A stretch of DNA of 64,000 bases from Coriobacteriia bacterium (GCA_009783085.1 WRHU01000003.1:124001-188000); one strand, 5' to 3'; counted from the stretch's first letter, positions 1-9,634 are shown. A program made the numbers and translations. Notes: generated by a model from the sequence alone, not told the origin.

Positions 1-963
1 GGCTCCAAAGATCTCGTTTTAGTTGCACACAGTGAGGCTATGACGGGCATCGACTTTGACGTTGCCTTTTTGGCTGTCCCTCATACCGCTGCGTTTGCGA
101 TAGCTCCTAGCTTGCTTGAGCGGGGCATTGCTGTTGTTGATTTGAGTGCTGACTTTAGGCTCAAGGACGCAGCGACCTATGAACAGTGGTACGAAGTAGC
201 CCACACTGCACCCGAGTTGCTTGACCACGCCGTGTATGGCTTGCCTGAGCTTAACAGGCTTGAGCTTAAAGAAAAGGTTCAGGCGTGGCAGGAGGGTATG
301 GGCGGCCCTGCAGGCGACAAGCACTCCCTCCCTCCGTTGGTAGCAAATCCAGGTTGTTATCCTACCGCTACCGCACTTGCGTGTGCCCCTGCGCTCAAGG
401 CTGGGCTGCATGCCAAAAACGCACCGATTATCGTTAATGCCATTTCGGGCGTTTCGGGAGCAGGACGCAAGGCTACGCAAACCACGCATTTCTGCAGCGC
501 TTCAGACGACCTCTGTGCCTATGGTGCAACGTCGCATAGGCATACTCCCGAAATAGCTCAAACCCTTTCTGGCGTAGCCGAACATGAGCTTAAGGTGGTC
601 TTTACTCCGCATCTTGCACCGCTTAAGCGAGGCATGGTTTCAACGGTGGTGCTGCCGCTTGCCAAAGAGCTCTCTGCTGCTGAGGCGAAAGCAGCCCTCG
701 AGCAGGCCTATGCCGAGGCATACAGCAACGAGCCCTTTGTGAGCCTCTTGCTCTTTGGCACGATGCCGCACAGCTCATCGGTTGCAGGCACTAACTACGC
801 ACAGGTGGGTTGCGCTTATGATGCCCATTCGCACAGTTTGGTTGCCTCATGTGCCATCGACAATCTGGGCAAGGGTGCGGCTGGTCAAGCGATACAAAAC
901 GCAAACATTCTTTTTGGCTTTGACGAAACTCAGGGCCTCGATGCAGTTGCTCCTGTGGTCTAA
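1..963 (+). CDS. argC: N-acetyl-gamma-glutamyl-phosphate reductase (5' end outside window)
   Basis: Third step of arginine synthesis: NADPH-dependent reduction of N-acetylglutamyl-5-phosphate to the semialdehyde. The reading frame is open from base 1, so the N-terminal NADP-binding part lies upstream of the window. The first ATG at 40 is internal, because homologous-looking sequence precedes it. The catalytic-cysteine motif NPGCYPT is encoded near 346-366, and the later segments VVFTPHLAPLKRGM and FGTMPHSSSVAGTN are typical of the family. It heads the visible arg cluster and ends 24 bases before argJ. Assignment is firm; only the start is missing. Confidence 0.95.
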   Translation, partial: GSKDLVLVAHSEAMTGIDFDVAFLAVPHTAAFAIAPSLLERGIAVVDLSADFRLKDAATYEQWYEVAHTAPELLDHAVYGLPELNRLELKEKVQAWQEGMGGPAGDKHSLPPLVANPGCYPTATALACAPALKAGLHAKNAPIIVNAISGVSGAGRKATQTTHFCSASDDLCAYGATSHRHTPEIAQTLSGVAEHELKVVFTPHLAPLKRGMVSTVVLPLAKELSAAEAKAALEQAYAEAYSNEPFVSLLLFGTMPHSSSVAGTNYAQVGCAYDAHSHSLVASCAIDNLGKGAAGQAIQNANILFGFDETQGLDAVAPVV

Positions 964-987
964 AGCTACGGGAGAGAAGGGATAAAC

Positions 988-2343
988 ATGACTGCTGATA
1001 CAACGCAAGCGACGGAGCCGGTGACGGAAACGGCGACGGGAACAGACAGGGAAGCAGCAATGGCAACAGCAATGGAAGCGATGACCGAAACAGACATAAG
1101 CGGCGGGCTTGGTGCGGTAAAAGGCATCAAGTGTTCAGGCGTTGCAGCGGGCTTTAGGCAAGACCCTACACGCAAAGACCTTGCGCTTATTGTTGCCCCC
1201 CAAGGTGCGACCGCAGCGGCAGTCTTTACGCAAAACACTTTTTGTGCGGCACCTGTTACGGTTTCTCGCACACACCTCGATAAAATTATTGAACTTGAGG
1301 ATACCGCCTGCGCTGTTGTCATAAACTCAGGCAACGCAAATGCTGCAACGGGTGAGGCGGGCAAACAAACCGCCATTCGCACGGCTCAGCTGGCTGCGGA
1401 GGCACTTGATTGCAAGCCGCACCAAGTGCTTATAGCGTCCACGGGCGTTGTTGGTGTTCCGCTGTCGTGCGACCCTTTTGAAGCAGGACTTCCTTTGGCG
1501 GTAGCAGCGCTCGGCACAGATGACGGCACCGACGCAAATGCTGCTCAAGCAGCCGCCGATGCCATCAAAACCACCGACACCGTGTCCAAACAAGCTGCGG
1601 TGCGCTTTACGGCAACCCAAAGCGACGGGATAGAAGTTACCTACACCGTTGGTGGCATGTGCAAGGGCTCTGGCATGATTGCACCCGATATGGCAACCAT
1701 GCTCGCCGTAATTGCAACCGATGCCGCCCTTACCCAAGAAGCGGCAACGCTGGCGCTGCGTGAGGCGGTTGATGTTTCGTTCAACAGGGTAACCGTTGAC
1801 AGTGACACCTCAACAAACGACAGTGTTTTCTTGTTTGCTACGGGAGCAACCCCGGGCAAGACCATAACGACAGACTGCCCTGTGTATCCGCTTTTTGTAA
1901 CGGCGCTTACGCAGGTGTGCGAAAACCTTGCTCGTCAGATTGCCCGAGATGGTGAAGGGGCCTCCAAGCTCATTACGGTAAAGCTTACCGGTGCGCTTGA
2001 CGAGGTCGACGCAGATTGTGCCGCTCGTGCGGTGGCAGATTCTCCGCTTGTTAAGACGGCTATTGCAGGACATGATGCCAACTGGGGTCGTATTGCTATG
2101 GCACTCGGTAAAAGCGGTGCAGATTTTGAGCAAGAGAAGGTGAGCATTGCGCTTATGGGTTTGCCCGTGTGCAAAGACGGCTTGGCGCTTACTTTTGACG
2201 AGGAAAAAGCACGGCAGCTATTCGACGAGCTTGATGAGATTATTATTGAAGTTGATTTGGGAGCGGGCGAGGCCTCAGCACAGATTTGGACCTGCGACCT
2301 TACCCATGAGTACGTGAGCCTTAACAGCGATTATCGTAGTTAG
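988..2343 (+). CDS. argJ: Bifunctional ornithine acetyltransferase / N-acetylglutamate synthase
   Basis: Transfers the acetyl group from N-acetylornithine to glutamate (and can acetylate glutamate with acetyl-CoA), giving the cyclic arginine pathway. No argA or argE is visible. The family's autocleavage site is present as K-G-S-G-M-I-A-P-D-M-A-T-M-L with the nucleophile at Thr237. The family-like part begins around residue 33 (GGLGAVKG). The first ~32 residues are Thr/Glu/Ala-rich and probably lineage-specific, and in-frame ATGs at 1060, 1072 and 1081 are possible true starts. A purine-rich stretch (gggagagaaggg) before 988 supports the longer form. Length 451 is slightly above the usual ~400. 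Confidence 0.93.
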   Translation: MTADTTQATEPVTETATGTDREAAMATAMEAMTETDISGGLGAVKGIKCSGVAAGFRQDPTRKDLALIVAPQGATAAAVFTQNTFCAAPVTVSRTHLDKIIELEDTACAVVINSGNANAATGEAGKQTAIRTAQLAAEALDCKPHQVLIASTGVVGVPLSCDPFEAGLPLAVAALGTDDGTDANAAQAAADAIKTTDTVSKQAAVRFTATQSDGIEVTYTVGGMCKGSGMIAPDMATMLAVIATDAALTQEAATLALREAVDVSFNRVTVDSDTSTNDSVFLFATGATPGKTITTDCPVYPLFVTALTQVCENLARQIARDGEGASKLITVKLTGALDEVDADCAARAVADSPLVKTAIAGHDANWGRIAMALGKSGADFEQEKVSIALMGLPVCKDGLALTFDEEKARQLFDELDEIIIEVDLGAGEASAQIWTCDLTHEYVSLNSDYRS

Positions 2344-2369
2344 AAAACCAAACCAGAAAGCGAGTTATC

Positions 2370-3341
2370 ATGAACCACCTAACTCCTGCGGAGGAAAAAG
2401 AAAACATTAGGGCAATGCGGGCTGAGGCCATCGGTCAAACCCAGCTGCTCGTTGAGGCACTGCCGTGGATAAAAGAGTCCACGGGCAAGACCGTTGTGGT
2501 CAAATACGGTGGCGCTGCTATGGTTGACGAGAAGCTCAGGGCTGACGTTATGAGCGATATTATCCTTATGAAAATCATTGGCATCAACCCCATTATTGTG
2601 CATGGCGGCGGCAATGACATCACCCGCATTTGTGAGCAACTTAACCTCCCCGTGGAGTTCAAAAACGGCTTTAGGGTTACTCCGCCTGAGGTCATGGAAG
2701 TGGTAAAAATGGCGCTCATTGGCAAGGTCAATCAAGAGCTTGTTTCTCAGATGAATGAGCACGGGCACATTGCCGTTGGGCTCAATGGTGCCGACGGTCA
2801 TATTGTTAAAGCAGTGCCGGTAAGCGATGAGATGGGTTTGGTAGGGCGGGTGTCTGAGATTGACACCACCTTGCTCTGCGACCTGATTTCTACTGATTAT
2901 ATCCCCGTTATTGCCAGTGTGGCAGTGGGAAAGGACGGTCAGTCGTACAACGTCAATGCCGATTTGGTTGCGGGCGAAATTGCCGCTGCCATTGGGGCGC
3001 ACAAGGTCATTTTCTTGACCGACGTTGACGGCCTCTATCGTGATTTTGAGGATAAGAGCTCGCTTATCATGCGCTTTAAGCTGTCTGAGGCAATAAAGCT
3101 GCGGGACGAGGGCAATCTTACCAAGGGTATGATTCCTAAAGTTGACGCTGCTATTACTGCGTTGACGGCCGGTGTTTCTCGTGCTCACATTTTGAATGGC
3201 ACCATTCCGCATTCGCTCATTTTGGAGATTTTTACCGACCAAGGTGTGGGCACCATGATACTGCCCGACAGCGAGGATTATGCGCCCGAGGACTTTGAGC
3301 ATTATCCGCTTGATAATTTGGCGAGCAAACTGCACGGTTAA
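2370..3341 (+). CDS. argB: Acetylglutamate kinase
   Basis: Phosphorylates N-acetylglutamate with ATP, the second and usually arginine-controlled step. The amino acid kinase fold is seen from VVVKYGGAAM (about residue 43), through the glycine-rich IIVHGGGNDI substrate loop, to IFLTDVDGLY and GMIPKVDAAI near the C-terminus. An N-terminal helix (about residues 8-30) precedes the fold, as in arginine-sensitive hexameric NAGKs, so feedback inhibition by arginine is a reasonable inference. It lies 26 bases after argJ in the same transcription direction. The 120-base gap to argD holds no gene. Confidence 0.95.
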   Translation: MNHLTPAEEKENIRAMRAEAIGQTQLLVEALPWIKESTGKTVVVKYGGAAMVDEKLRADVMSDIILMKIIGINPIIVHGGGNDITRICEQLNLPVEFKNGFRVTPPEVMEVVKMALIGKVNQELVSQMNEHGHIAVGLNGADGHIVKAVPVSDEMGLVGRVSEIDTTLLCDLISTDYIPVIASVAVGKDGQSYNVNADLVAGEIAAAIGAHKVIFLTDVDGLYRDFEDKSSLIMRFKLSEAIKLRDEGNLTKGMIPKVDAAITALTAGVSRAHILNGTIPHSLILEIFTDQGVGTMILPDSEDYAPEDFEHYPLDNLASKLHG

Positions 3342-3462
3342 GTTTGACAATTTGGAATAGGTGGCGGTTTGCTAAAGCGAAGTAGTAGCAACAATACGTA
3401 GCAACAATAGATTGACGCAAGGCGACGTTTGGCAAACTGCTTGAAATAGAAAAGAGAGAGTT

Positions 3463-4788
3463 ATGAGTTTGGTACAACAGCAAGAGTTCGAAAATGATTT
3501 TGTGATGCACACCTACGGACGCAAACCGGTTATGTTTGTGCGTGGCGAGGGCGTGTATCTCTACGATGATGCAGGCAAAAAGTACCTTGATTTTTTGGCT
3601 GGCGTGGGTGCTGTGAGCGTAGGACACAGCAACCCAAACGTGGTTGCTGCGCTGCAAGAGCAGGCTGCAAAGCTTGTTCATGTTGGCAACTATTTTTATG
3701 TTGAGGGCAGGGGAGAGCTTGCCCAAAAACTGAGTGGGCTTTTGGCAACGTCGGGCGCTGAGCAAGAGGATCCCTCCGGTGCCTGGAAGGTCTTTTTTGC
3801 TAACAGCGGTGCCGAGGCAAACGAGGGAGCCATTAAGCTTGCTCGTAAATATGGAAACGAAAAACTTGGCGGTGCAGGAACTATTATCTCTGCGCAACAG
3901 AGCTTTCATGGGCGTACCTTAGCGGCGCTGGCTGCTACGGGCCAAGAGGGAAAGCAGGCGGTATTTGCCCCCATGCCTGCTGGTTTTATTCACGTGCCCA
4001 TTAACGATGAGGCTGCGCTGCTTGCTGCGCTTGACGGTGCTGCTGCAAACGCCGCCGCCGCTGCTAATGGCTCGGCACATGCCGCCGACGGTGCTGCGGC
4101 ACATGCCGCCGCTGCCCCTGACGGCTCAGCTGCAGGAAGCTCGGCGGTCTGTGCCGTTATGTTGGAGTGTGTTCAGGGCGAGGCAGGCGTTTGGCCTTGT
4201 AGTCTTGAGTATCTTAAGGCGGTGCGCAAGCTGACCGCCGAGCGCAACATTGCCCTCATTATTGACGAGGTGCAAACAGGTTTTTACAGAACGGGAACCT
4301 ATCCTTTCTCGTACCAGCACGCAGGCATTGTTCCCGATATTGTTTCGATGGCTAAAGGTATTGGCAATGGTTTTCCTGTTGCTGCTTTTGCTGCTTGTGG
4401 TGAGATGGCGGATTTGCTTGTGTTAGGAGAGCATGGCTCTACCTTTGGCGGAGGGCCGCTGGCAATAGCAGCCGCTCACGCAACGCTTGATGAGCTGGAG
4501 GCAAATGATGCTGCAACACAGGTAGCCCAGCTGGGTGAGTATTTTGCAGCGGGCCTTGCCAAGCTTCCGCTTGTGGTAGACGTGCGGGGCAAAGGCTTGA
4601 TGTGCGGCGTGAGCCTTAGTAAGCCTGTTGCTCCTGAGGTGGGAGAGGCTGCACTCGAAGGCGGATTGGTCATAAACACCATTGGGGATAACACCTTGCG
4701 TTTTTTGCCTCCGTTGGTGGTAAACAAAGAACAGATAGATGAAGCACTGAGCATTTTACAAACGATACTTGCAGGAAAGGTTTCATAA
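3463..4788 (+). CDS. argD: Acetylornithine aminotransferase
   Basis: PLP-dependent class III aminotransferase converting N-acetylglutamate semialdehyde to N-acetylornithine; such enzymes may also serve lysine synthesis. Visible motifs are NSGAEANEGAIKLARKY, SFHGRTLAALAATG, the IIDEVQTG aspartate motif and the Schiff-base Lys298 in SMAKGIGNG. Residues about 191-227 form an Ala/Gly/Ser/His-rich insertion (repeated HAADG-like units) between the large-domain strand and the VCAVMLECVQGE segment. This insertion is not part of the fold and accounts for the length of 441 versus ~400. The stop overlaps the argF start by one base, implying translational coupling. Confidence 0.94.
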   Translation: MSLVQQQEFENDFVMHTYGRKPVMFVRGEGVYLYDDAGKKYLDFLAGVGAVSVGHSNPNVVAALQEQAAKLVHVGNYFYVEGRGELAQKLSGLLATSGAEQEDPSGAWKVFFANSGAEANEGAIKLARKYGNEKLGGAGTIISAQQSFHGRTLAALAATGQEGKQAVFAPMPAGFIHVPINDEAALLAALDGAAANAAAAANGSAHAADGAAAHAAAAPDGSAAGSSAVCAVMLECVQGEAGVWPCSLEYLKAVRKLTAERNIALIIDEVQTGFYRTGTYPFSYQHAGIVPDIVSMAKGIGNGFPVAAFAACGEMADLLVLGEHGSTFGGGPLAIAAAHATLDELEANDAATQVAQLGEYFAAGLAKLPLVVDVRGKGLMCGVSLSKPVAPEVGEAALEGGLVINTIGDNTLRFLPPLVVNKEQIDEALSILQTILAGKVS

Positions 4789-5822
4789 TGACAGATTCTC
4801 CGACACCAGCAGCTGCATTGCCTAATTGGGCAGCACTCGACAGCGCACCGACTTTGCTGGCAGGCAATACTTTGGCAGGGCGCGATTTGCTCAGGCTTTT
4901 AGACCTTGCACCCGCCGAGCTGCACCTTGTGCTCTCAACGGCTGTGGCACAAAAGTCTGCTTGGAAAACTAATGCCCTGCAAGAAGTAGCGCAGGCACCC
5001 TATAAGGACAAAGCAGTTGGCATCATCATGGAAAAACCCTCGCTGCGCACACGCATCTCTTTTGAGATTGGCACGCAGCGTTTGGGAGCTCACCCTGCGG
5101 TTATGAGCGATACCAGCTCTGCCTTTAGCAGGGGAGAAAGCGTCAAGGATACTGTTCAAGTGTTGGAGCGTTTTGTTGATGCAATTGTGCTGCGAACCTT
5201 TGAGCAAAGCAAGCTCGAGGAGGTTTCTCAGTGGGCGAGTGTTCCGGTTATTAACGCACTTTCCGATGATTTTCACCCGTGCCAAGGGCTTGCCGATGTT
5301 CTTACTATGTACGAACACAAGGGAGATTTGTCCAAGCTCAAAGTTGCGTATGTGGGCGATGGCAACAACATGGCGCATACGTATTTGGAGGCGGCGGCGC
5401 TTATTGGTTTTGAGCTGCATATCGCCACGCCAGCGGGCTATGAACCCAACGAGCGTATTATTAACGAGTGTAGCGCCGCCGCCGCTGAACATGCGACGGG
5501 CGCAAAAATTACGGTTGACGGAGATGTTTCTGCTGCGCTCGCAGGCGCAAACGTTGTCATCACTGACACGTGGACGTCGATGGGCGATGAGGGGCAAGCA
5601 CAAAAACGACAGCAGGCTTTTGCGAGCTTTACGATTGACGCAGCTGCAATGGCAAAGGCAGCTCCCGATGCTATCTTTATGCACTGCTTGCCTGCGCATC
5701 GGGGTGAGGAAGTTACCGATGAGGTCATGGATAGCGCACAGTCTGCCATTTATGACGAGGCAGAAAATAGGCTTCATGCGCAAAAGGCTTTGATGGCTTT
5801 AGTGTTAGCTCCCACGGCCTGA
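4788..5822 (+). CDS. argF: Ornithine carbamoyltransferase
   Basis: Makes citrulline from ornithine and carbamoyl phosphate. The carbamoyl-phosphate loop appears as EKPSLRTRISFE, the domain linker as FHPCQGLADVLT, the ornithine SMG loop as TWTSMGDE, and the catalytic cysteine motif as MHCLPAHRGEE. At 344 residues it is a little longer than the usual ~310-330 because of a ~35-residue N-terminal leader before GRDLLRLLD. The ATG overlaps the argD stop (TAATG), with the AGGAAAGG ribosome site inside argD. Biosynthetic rather than arginine-deiminase role is inferred from the neighbours. Confidence 0.95.
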   Translation: MTDSPTPAAALPNWAALDSAPTLLAGNTLAGRDLLRLLDLAPAELHLVLSTAVAQKSAWKTNALQEVAQAPYKDKAVGIIMEKPSLRTRISFEIGTQRLGAHPAVMSDTSSAFSRGESVKDTVQVLERFVDAIVLRTFEQSKLEEVSQWASVPVINALSDDFHPCQGLADVLTMYEHKGDLSKLKVAYVGDGNNMAHTYLEAAALIGFELHIATPAGYEPNERIINECSAAAAEHATGAKITVDGDVSAALAGANVVITDTWTSMGDEGQAQKRQQAFASFTIDAAAMAKAAPDAIFMHCLPAHRGEEVTDEVMDSAQSAIYDEAENRLHAQKALMALVLAPTA

Positions 5823-5890
5823 AAAGAACAGCAACCGCTCACTACGGCGAAGCACCACCCAGAATGGCAAACAAGGAAGGTTGAGATTAC

Positions 5891-6400
5891 GTGAAAAATC
5901 GCAATAAACGACACGACATCATTCGTGCGATTATCCGAGAGCAAAAGATACGCACGCAGCATGACCTTGTTGAGGCTTTGCGCACAAAGGGTTATGACTG
6001 TACACAGGCGACTGTTTCTCGGGATATCAAAGATTTGGGCCTTGAAAAAGCAGCCGGTAGCGCCTACATGCTCAAAGAGGACGTACACCTTAAAAAGCTT
6101 GCCGCTGAGTTGCTCCTCGAGGTTTTCTCGGTGGGCAATCTTGTTATTGCCAAAACAAAGGAAGGCATGGCGCAAGGCGTGGCGGCAGCTATTGAGGCGG
6201 CTGAGATTGACAACATACTCGCCTCACTTGCAGGCGACGATACCATTTTTATGGTGGCTGCTACTCCAGAGTTGGCGAGTAGCGTAGTAAAGGCACTTAA
6301 GGCATTGTGGGCAAAAGCAGAAACGTCGGCGGATTGGCAAGCAAGCCAGCAAGCAAACAAGCAAGAAGACCAGCAAGCAGATTTTTCGCACGAATTATAA
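5891..6400 (+). CDS. argR: Arginine repressor
   Basis: Hexameric arginine-responsive transcription factor. The N-terminal winged helix (residues ~1-70) contains the recognition segment TQATVSRDIKDLGL. The C-terminal domain (about 75-150) shows the arginine-binding/oligomerization signature DNILASLAGDDTIFM. A Gln/Asn/Lys-rich tail of ~20 residues after position 150 is additional to the family. The start is GTG, with AAGGAAGG about 11 bases upstream. It is encoded within the operon it presumably controls, between argF and argG. I did not find a convincing ARG box inside the window; the operator is probably upstream of argC. Confidence 0.94.
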   Translation: MKNRNKRHDIIRAIIREQKIRTQHDLVEALRTKGYDCTQATVSRDIKDLGLEKAAGSAYMLKEDVHLKKLAAELLLEVFSVGNLVIAKTKEGMAQGVAAAIEAAEIDNILASLAGDDTIFMVAATPELASSVVKALKALWAKAETSADWQASQQANKQEDQQADFSHEL

Positions 6401-6433
6401 AAACCCTGCACCGTTAAGAGAAAAGGAACAAAC

Positions 6434-7639
6434 ATGGCACAAGGTAAGGTTGTACTGGCGTATTCGGGAGGGCTTGACACCTCGGTTTGTATTAAGTGGC
6501 TCATGGAGGAGAAAGACCTTGACGTTATCGCACTTATTGGCGACGTTGGGCAAGAGCGACAAGACCTCGATTTTGTTAAACAAAAGGCACTCGATTCTGG
6601 AGCCGTTGAAGCACTGGTAGTTGATATGCGCGAGGAGTTTGTTGCGGAGTATTTGTCAAAGGCACTGTTTGCTAATGCGCTGTATGAGAACAAATACCCT
6701 CTGGTTTCTGCGCTCTCACGCCCCGTTATTGTTAAGTATTTGGTTCAAGCGGCTGAGGAGCGTGGCGCAGAATACATCGCTCATGGTTGCACCGGCAAGG
6801 GCAATGACCAAGCACGTTTTGAGGTTGGCATACGTGCGCTCAATCCCGATATCAAAATCATTGCGCCCTTGCGTGAGTGGGATCTGGTTACTCGTGACCA
6901 AGAAATAGCGTGGGCAGAAAAGCATGGGATTCCAGTACCCGTTACCACGGCTTCTCCCTACTCCATCGACGACAATTTATGGGGACGTGCCATCGAGTGT
7001 GGCATTATTGAGGATCCGTGGGAAGAACCGCCTTTTGACATCTATGCCATGACCACCAATCCTACCGAGGCTGCCGATGAACCGCTGTATATTACCATTG
7101 GTTTTGAGGCTGGTTTGCCGGTGAGCATCGACGGTAAAAAAGTGAGCTATATGGACGCTATTTTGCAGCTCAACGAGCGCGCCGGTGCTGCGGGTTTTGG
7201 ACGCATTGACATGATTGAAAATCGCCTTATTGGTGTTAAGTCGCACGAGATTTATGAGGCCCCCGGTGCTCTTGCGCTCATTACGGCTCACAAAGCACTT
7301 GAGGAGCTGGTTCTTGAACGTGATACGCTGCGCTACAAGCATCAGATTGAGCAAGACTGGGCATCGTATGTGTATGACGCCAAGTGGTTTTCTCCGCTGA
7401 GAGAAGCCCTTGATGGTTTTATTGCTTCGACACAAGGCGTGGTTTGCGGCGAGGTGCGCCTCAAGTTGTATAAGGGCAGCTGTGCGGTGGTAGGGCGCAA
7501 AAGCGATTTGGCGCTTTATGATGTTACGTTGGCGACCTATGGCGAGGAAGACAGTTTTGACCGTGAGGCTGCTGCTGGGTTTATCGAGCTGTTTGGCTTG
7601 CCCACCCAAGTGTGGGGCAGGCAGCAGCGCAAACTCTAA
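6434..7639 (+). CDS. argG: Argininosuccinate synthase
   Basis: ATP-dependent condensation of citrulline and aspartate to argininosuccinate. The N-terminal PP-loop is LAYSGGLDTSVCIKWL. HGCTGKGNDQARFE and SPYSIDDNLWGRAIECG are characteristic of the family, and the length of 401 is standard. The ribosome site AAAGGAAC lies 6 bases before the ATG. It sits 33 bases after argR and about 114 bases before argH; the spacer to argH contains no gene. Confidence 0.97.
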   Translation: MAQGKVVLAYSGGLDTSVCIKWLMEEKDLDVIALIGDVGQERQDLDFVKQKALDSGAVEALVVDMREEFVAEYLSKALFANALYENKYPLVSALSRPVIVKYLVQAAEERGAEYIAHGCTGKGNDQARFEVGIRALNPDIKIIAPLREWDLVTRDQEIAWAEKHGIPVPVTTASPYSIDDNLWGRAIECGIIEDPWEEPPFDIYAMTTNPTEAADEPLYITIGFEAGLPVSIDGKKVSYMDAILQLNERAGAAGFGRIDMIENRLIGVKSHEIYEAPGALALITAHKALEELVLERDTLRYKHQIEQDWASYVYDAKWFSPLREALDGFIASTQGVVCGEVRLKLYKGSCAVVGRKSDLALYDVTLATYGEEDSFDREAAAGFIELFGLPTQVWGRQQRKL

Positions 7640-7753
7640 GAACGCAGCATGAACGGCAAAGAGCATAAGGGATAAGAGGATAAGGGCAGCGCAGATTTTG
7701 CGGCGGCAGCAGCGAAAAATATAGGAAAATAGTAAGAAAGTTAGGCTCAGACT

Positions 7754-9184
7754 ATGGCTGAAAATAAAAATACCGGTACGGAACAAGGCGCACTTTGGGG
7801 CGGTCGTTTTGAAGGCGGCGTAGCAGAGGCTATGCAAAGCTTTGGCGCATCGCTTCCGGTGGACAACCGGCTTTGGAAAGAGGATATCCAAGGCTCGATT
7901 GCGCACGCCCAAATGTTGGGTGCGCAAGACATCATACCTGCAGCAGACGCCGATAAAATTGTTGCAGGACTTGAAAGCATTGCAGCAGATATTGAAGCGG
8001 AAAACTGGGATTTCTTTGACCTTGCCGATGAGGATATCCACATGAACATCGAGCGCGAGCTTACGCAAAGGATAGGCGAGGCAGGCGGCAAATTGCATAC
8101 TGGCAGAAGCAGGAACGACCAGGTGGCAACTGATATGCGACTGTATTGCAAAGGGGAGTGCGCTGAGCTTGCTGCAGCACTCAATCAGCTGCGGGCAACG
8201 CTCATCAAAAAAGCCGAGGCGCACCTAACCCCCGGCAAAGAAACCATTATGCCCGGCTATACACACTTGCAAAAAGCGCAGCCAGTTTTGTTTGCCCATC
8301 ATCTTATGGCGTATCAGTGGATGTTTGCTCGGGATTGTAAGCGCTTTATGGCTGCCGCTGAGGCTGCCGACGTGCTCGTATTGGGCTCTGCCGCTTTGGC
8401 GGGAACTACGTATGCACTTGATAGAGATGCGGTTGCAACAGCCCTCGGTTTTGCGAGCGTTAGCCCTAATTCACTTGATGCCGTAAGCGACCGTGATTTT
8501 ATTTGCGATGCGGTTTATGCAAGCACGCTTGCCATGGTGCACCTCTCACGCTTGTGCGAGGAGCTTATTTTGTGGTCGAGCGATGAGTTTGGCTTTATCA
8601 CGCTTGATGATGCCTATGCAACGGGCTCGTCCATTATGCCGCAAAAGAAAAACCCCGATTTTGCCGAGCTAACCCGTGGCAAAACAGGGCGGGTTATTGG
8701 CGATTTGGTTGGCTTGCTTACCACGCTTAAGGGTCTGCCACTTGCGTATAACAAAGATTTGCAGGAGGACAAAGAAGGAGCCTTTGATGCCTTTGACACG
8801 CTTGCGGTATGTCTTGAGGCGGTGTGTGGCATGATAGATACTATGCAGGTTAATGCCGAGGCCATGGCTGCTGGCGCTCAAGGTGGATTTATGGCTGCAA
8901 CCGATTTAGCCGACTATCTTGTGGGCAAGGGTGTCGCGTTTAGGGAAGCGCACGAGATAGTTGGGCGCGTGGTGCTCTCCTGCGAGCAGGCAGGGCGTTG
9001 TTTGCAAGATCTTTCAAGTGCAGAACTTGCCAAGATAGATGAGCATTTTGGAGATGATGCGCTTGAGGTTATTGACATACGCACGGTGGTTGCCCAGCGC
9101 ACCACGGTGGGCGGCACGGCACCAAAACGTGTTGCCGAACAGATTGCTCAAGCAAAGAAACTGCTATCAGCTGATAGCTCGTAG
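7754..9184 (+). CDS. argH: Argininosuccinate lyase
   Basis: Final arginine step: cleaves argininosuccinate to arginine and fumarate. It belongs to the fumarase/aspartase superfamily, shown by the signature GSSIMPQKKNPD with its catalytic serine, by HTGRSRNDQVATD and by GYTHLQKAQPV. Length 476 is usual. Translation initiation looks weak: the only purine stretch before the ATG is gttagg. The gene ends the arg cluster and is followed by a strong Rho-independent terminator, so the operon is closed here. Confidence 0.97.
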   Translation: MAENKNTGTEQGALWGGRFEGGVAEAMQSFGASLPVDNRLWKEDIQGSIAHAQMLGAQDIIPAADADKIVAGLESIAADIEAENWDFFDLADEDIHMNIERELTQRIGEAGGKLHTGRSRNDQVATDMRLYCKGECAELAAALNQLRATLIKKAEAHLTPGKETIMPGYTHLQKAQPVLFAHHLMAYQWMFARDCKRFMAAAEAADVLVLGSAALAGTTYALDRDAVATALGFASVSPNSLDAVSDRDFICDAVYASTLAMVHLSRLCEELILWSSDEFGFITLDDAYATGSSIMPQKKNPDFAELTRGKTGRVIGDLVGLLTTLKGLPLAYNKDLQEDKEGAFDAFDTLAVCLEAVCGMIDTMQVNAEAMAAGAQGGFMAATDLADYLVGKGVAFREAHEIVGRVVLSCEQAGRCLQDLSSAELAKIDEHFGDDALEVIDIRTVVAQRTTVGGTAPKRVAEQIAQAKKLLSADSS

Positions 9185-9199
9185 AAGGTGACTGTTTTT

Positions 9200-9240
9200 C
9201 TATGCGCCTGGTGCTTTAGCACCAGGCGCATAGTTTTATT
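9200..9240 (+). terminator. Rho-independent terminator of the arg operon
   Basis: A perfect 16-base inverted repeat (9200-9215 with 9218-9233) is followed by TTTTATT on the + strand. It lies 15 bases after the argH stop and separates the cluster from the convergent minus-strand gene. Confidence 0.93.
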
Positions 9241-9246
9241 AGGACT

Positions 9247-9609
9247 CTAGACTTCGTCTATAATTTCGGAGTCAGAATTTCTGGTTACGCTGTCGATACC
9301 ATTCTTGCAGCCGGATTTAGCCACGTAGCCCTCGGAAGCCAGAACAATCTCACCATTTGCTGCCATAAGGTGAAAACGGAACTCGCCTGCCTTGTCCAAG
9401 AAAATCTCGAACTTAGGATTGCTGCCACTTTCGTCTTTGGTCAAATCTACGACTGGCGCAATAGGAGCGTTTTTGCGAACACTCTCGATGCCATTAAGAC
9501 ATGCAGCCTTTGAGTGATAGATTTGGCTCGTTCCTACAATTTCGCCGTTTCCAGCTACGAGGTTGAACATAGGGCCGGTCTTTGCCTGTTTCATTTTGTA
9601 CTTTCCCAC
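9247..9609 (-). CDS. Duplicated DUF1508 (YegP-like) protein
   Basis: A 120-residue protein built of two copies of the DUF1508 fold. Copy 1 is near residues 6-50 (FNLVAGNGEIVGTSQIY...ACLNGIESV), copy 2 near 68-112 (FHLMAANGEIVLASEGY...GCKNGIDSV). Members are small soluble proteins of uncertain function. The start was chosen at GTG 9609 because an excellent AGAGGAGG (9617-9624) sits 7 bases upstream and the family usually begins with a short Gly-Lys stretch. Longer open frame to 9708 lacks such a site. A perfect 23-base palindrome lies in its leader (9635-9657). Confidence 0.85.
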   Translation of the reverse strand: MGKYKMKQAKTGPMFNLVAGNGEIVGTSQIYHSKAACLNGIESVRKNAPIAPVVDLTKDESGSNPKFEIFLDKAGEFRFHLMAANGEIVLASEGYVAKSGCKNGIDSVTRNSDSEIIDEV

Positions 9610-9634
9610 CTTGAAACCTCCTCTTGGTATCGTT

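Noticed and set aside
2379-3350. 323-residue minus-strand frame opposite argB
   Set aside because: Same extent as argB on the other strand, no recognisable motif and no ribosome site.
6977-8224. 415-residue minus-strand frame across argG-argH
   Set aside because: Opposes two certain genes; composition is typical of an antisense shadow.
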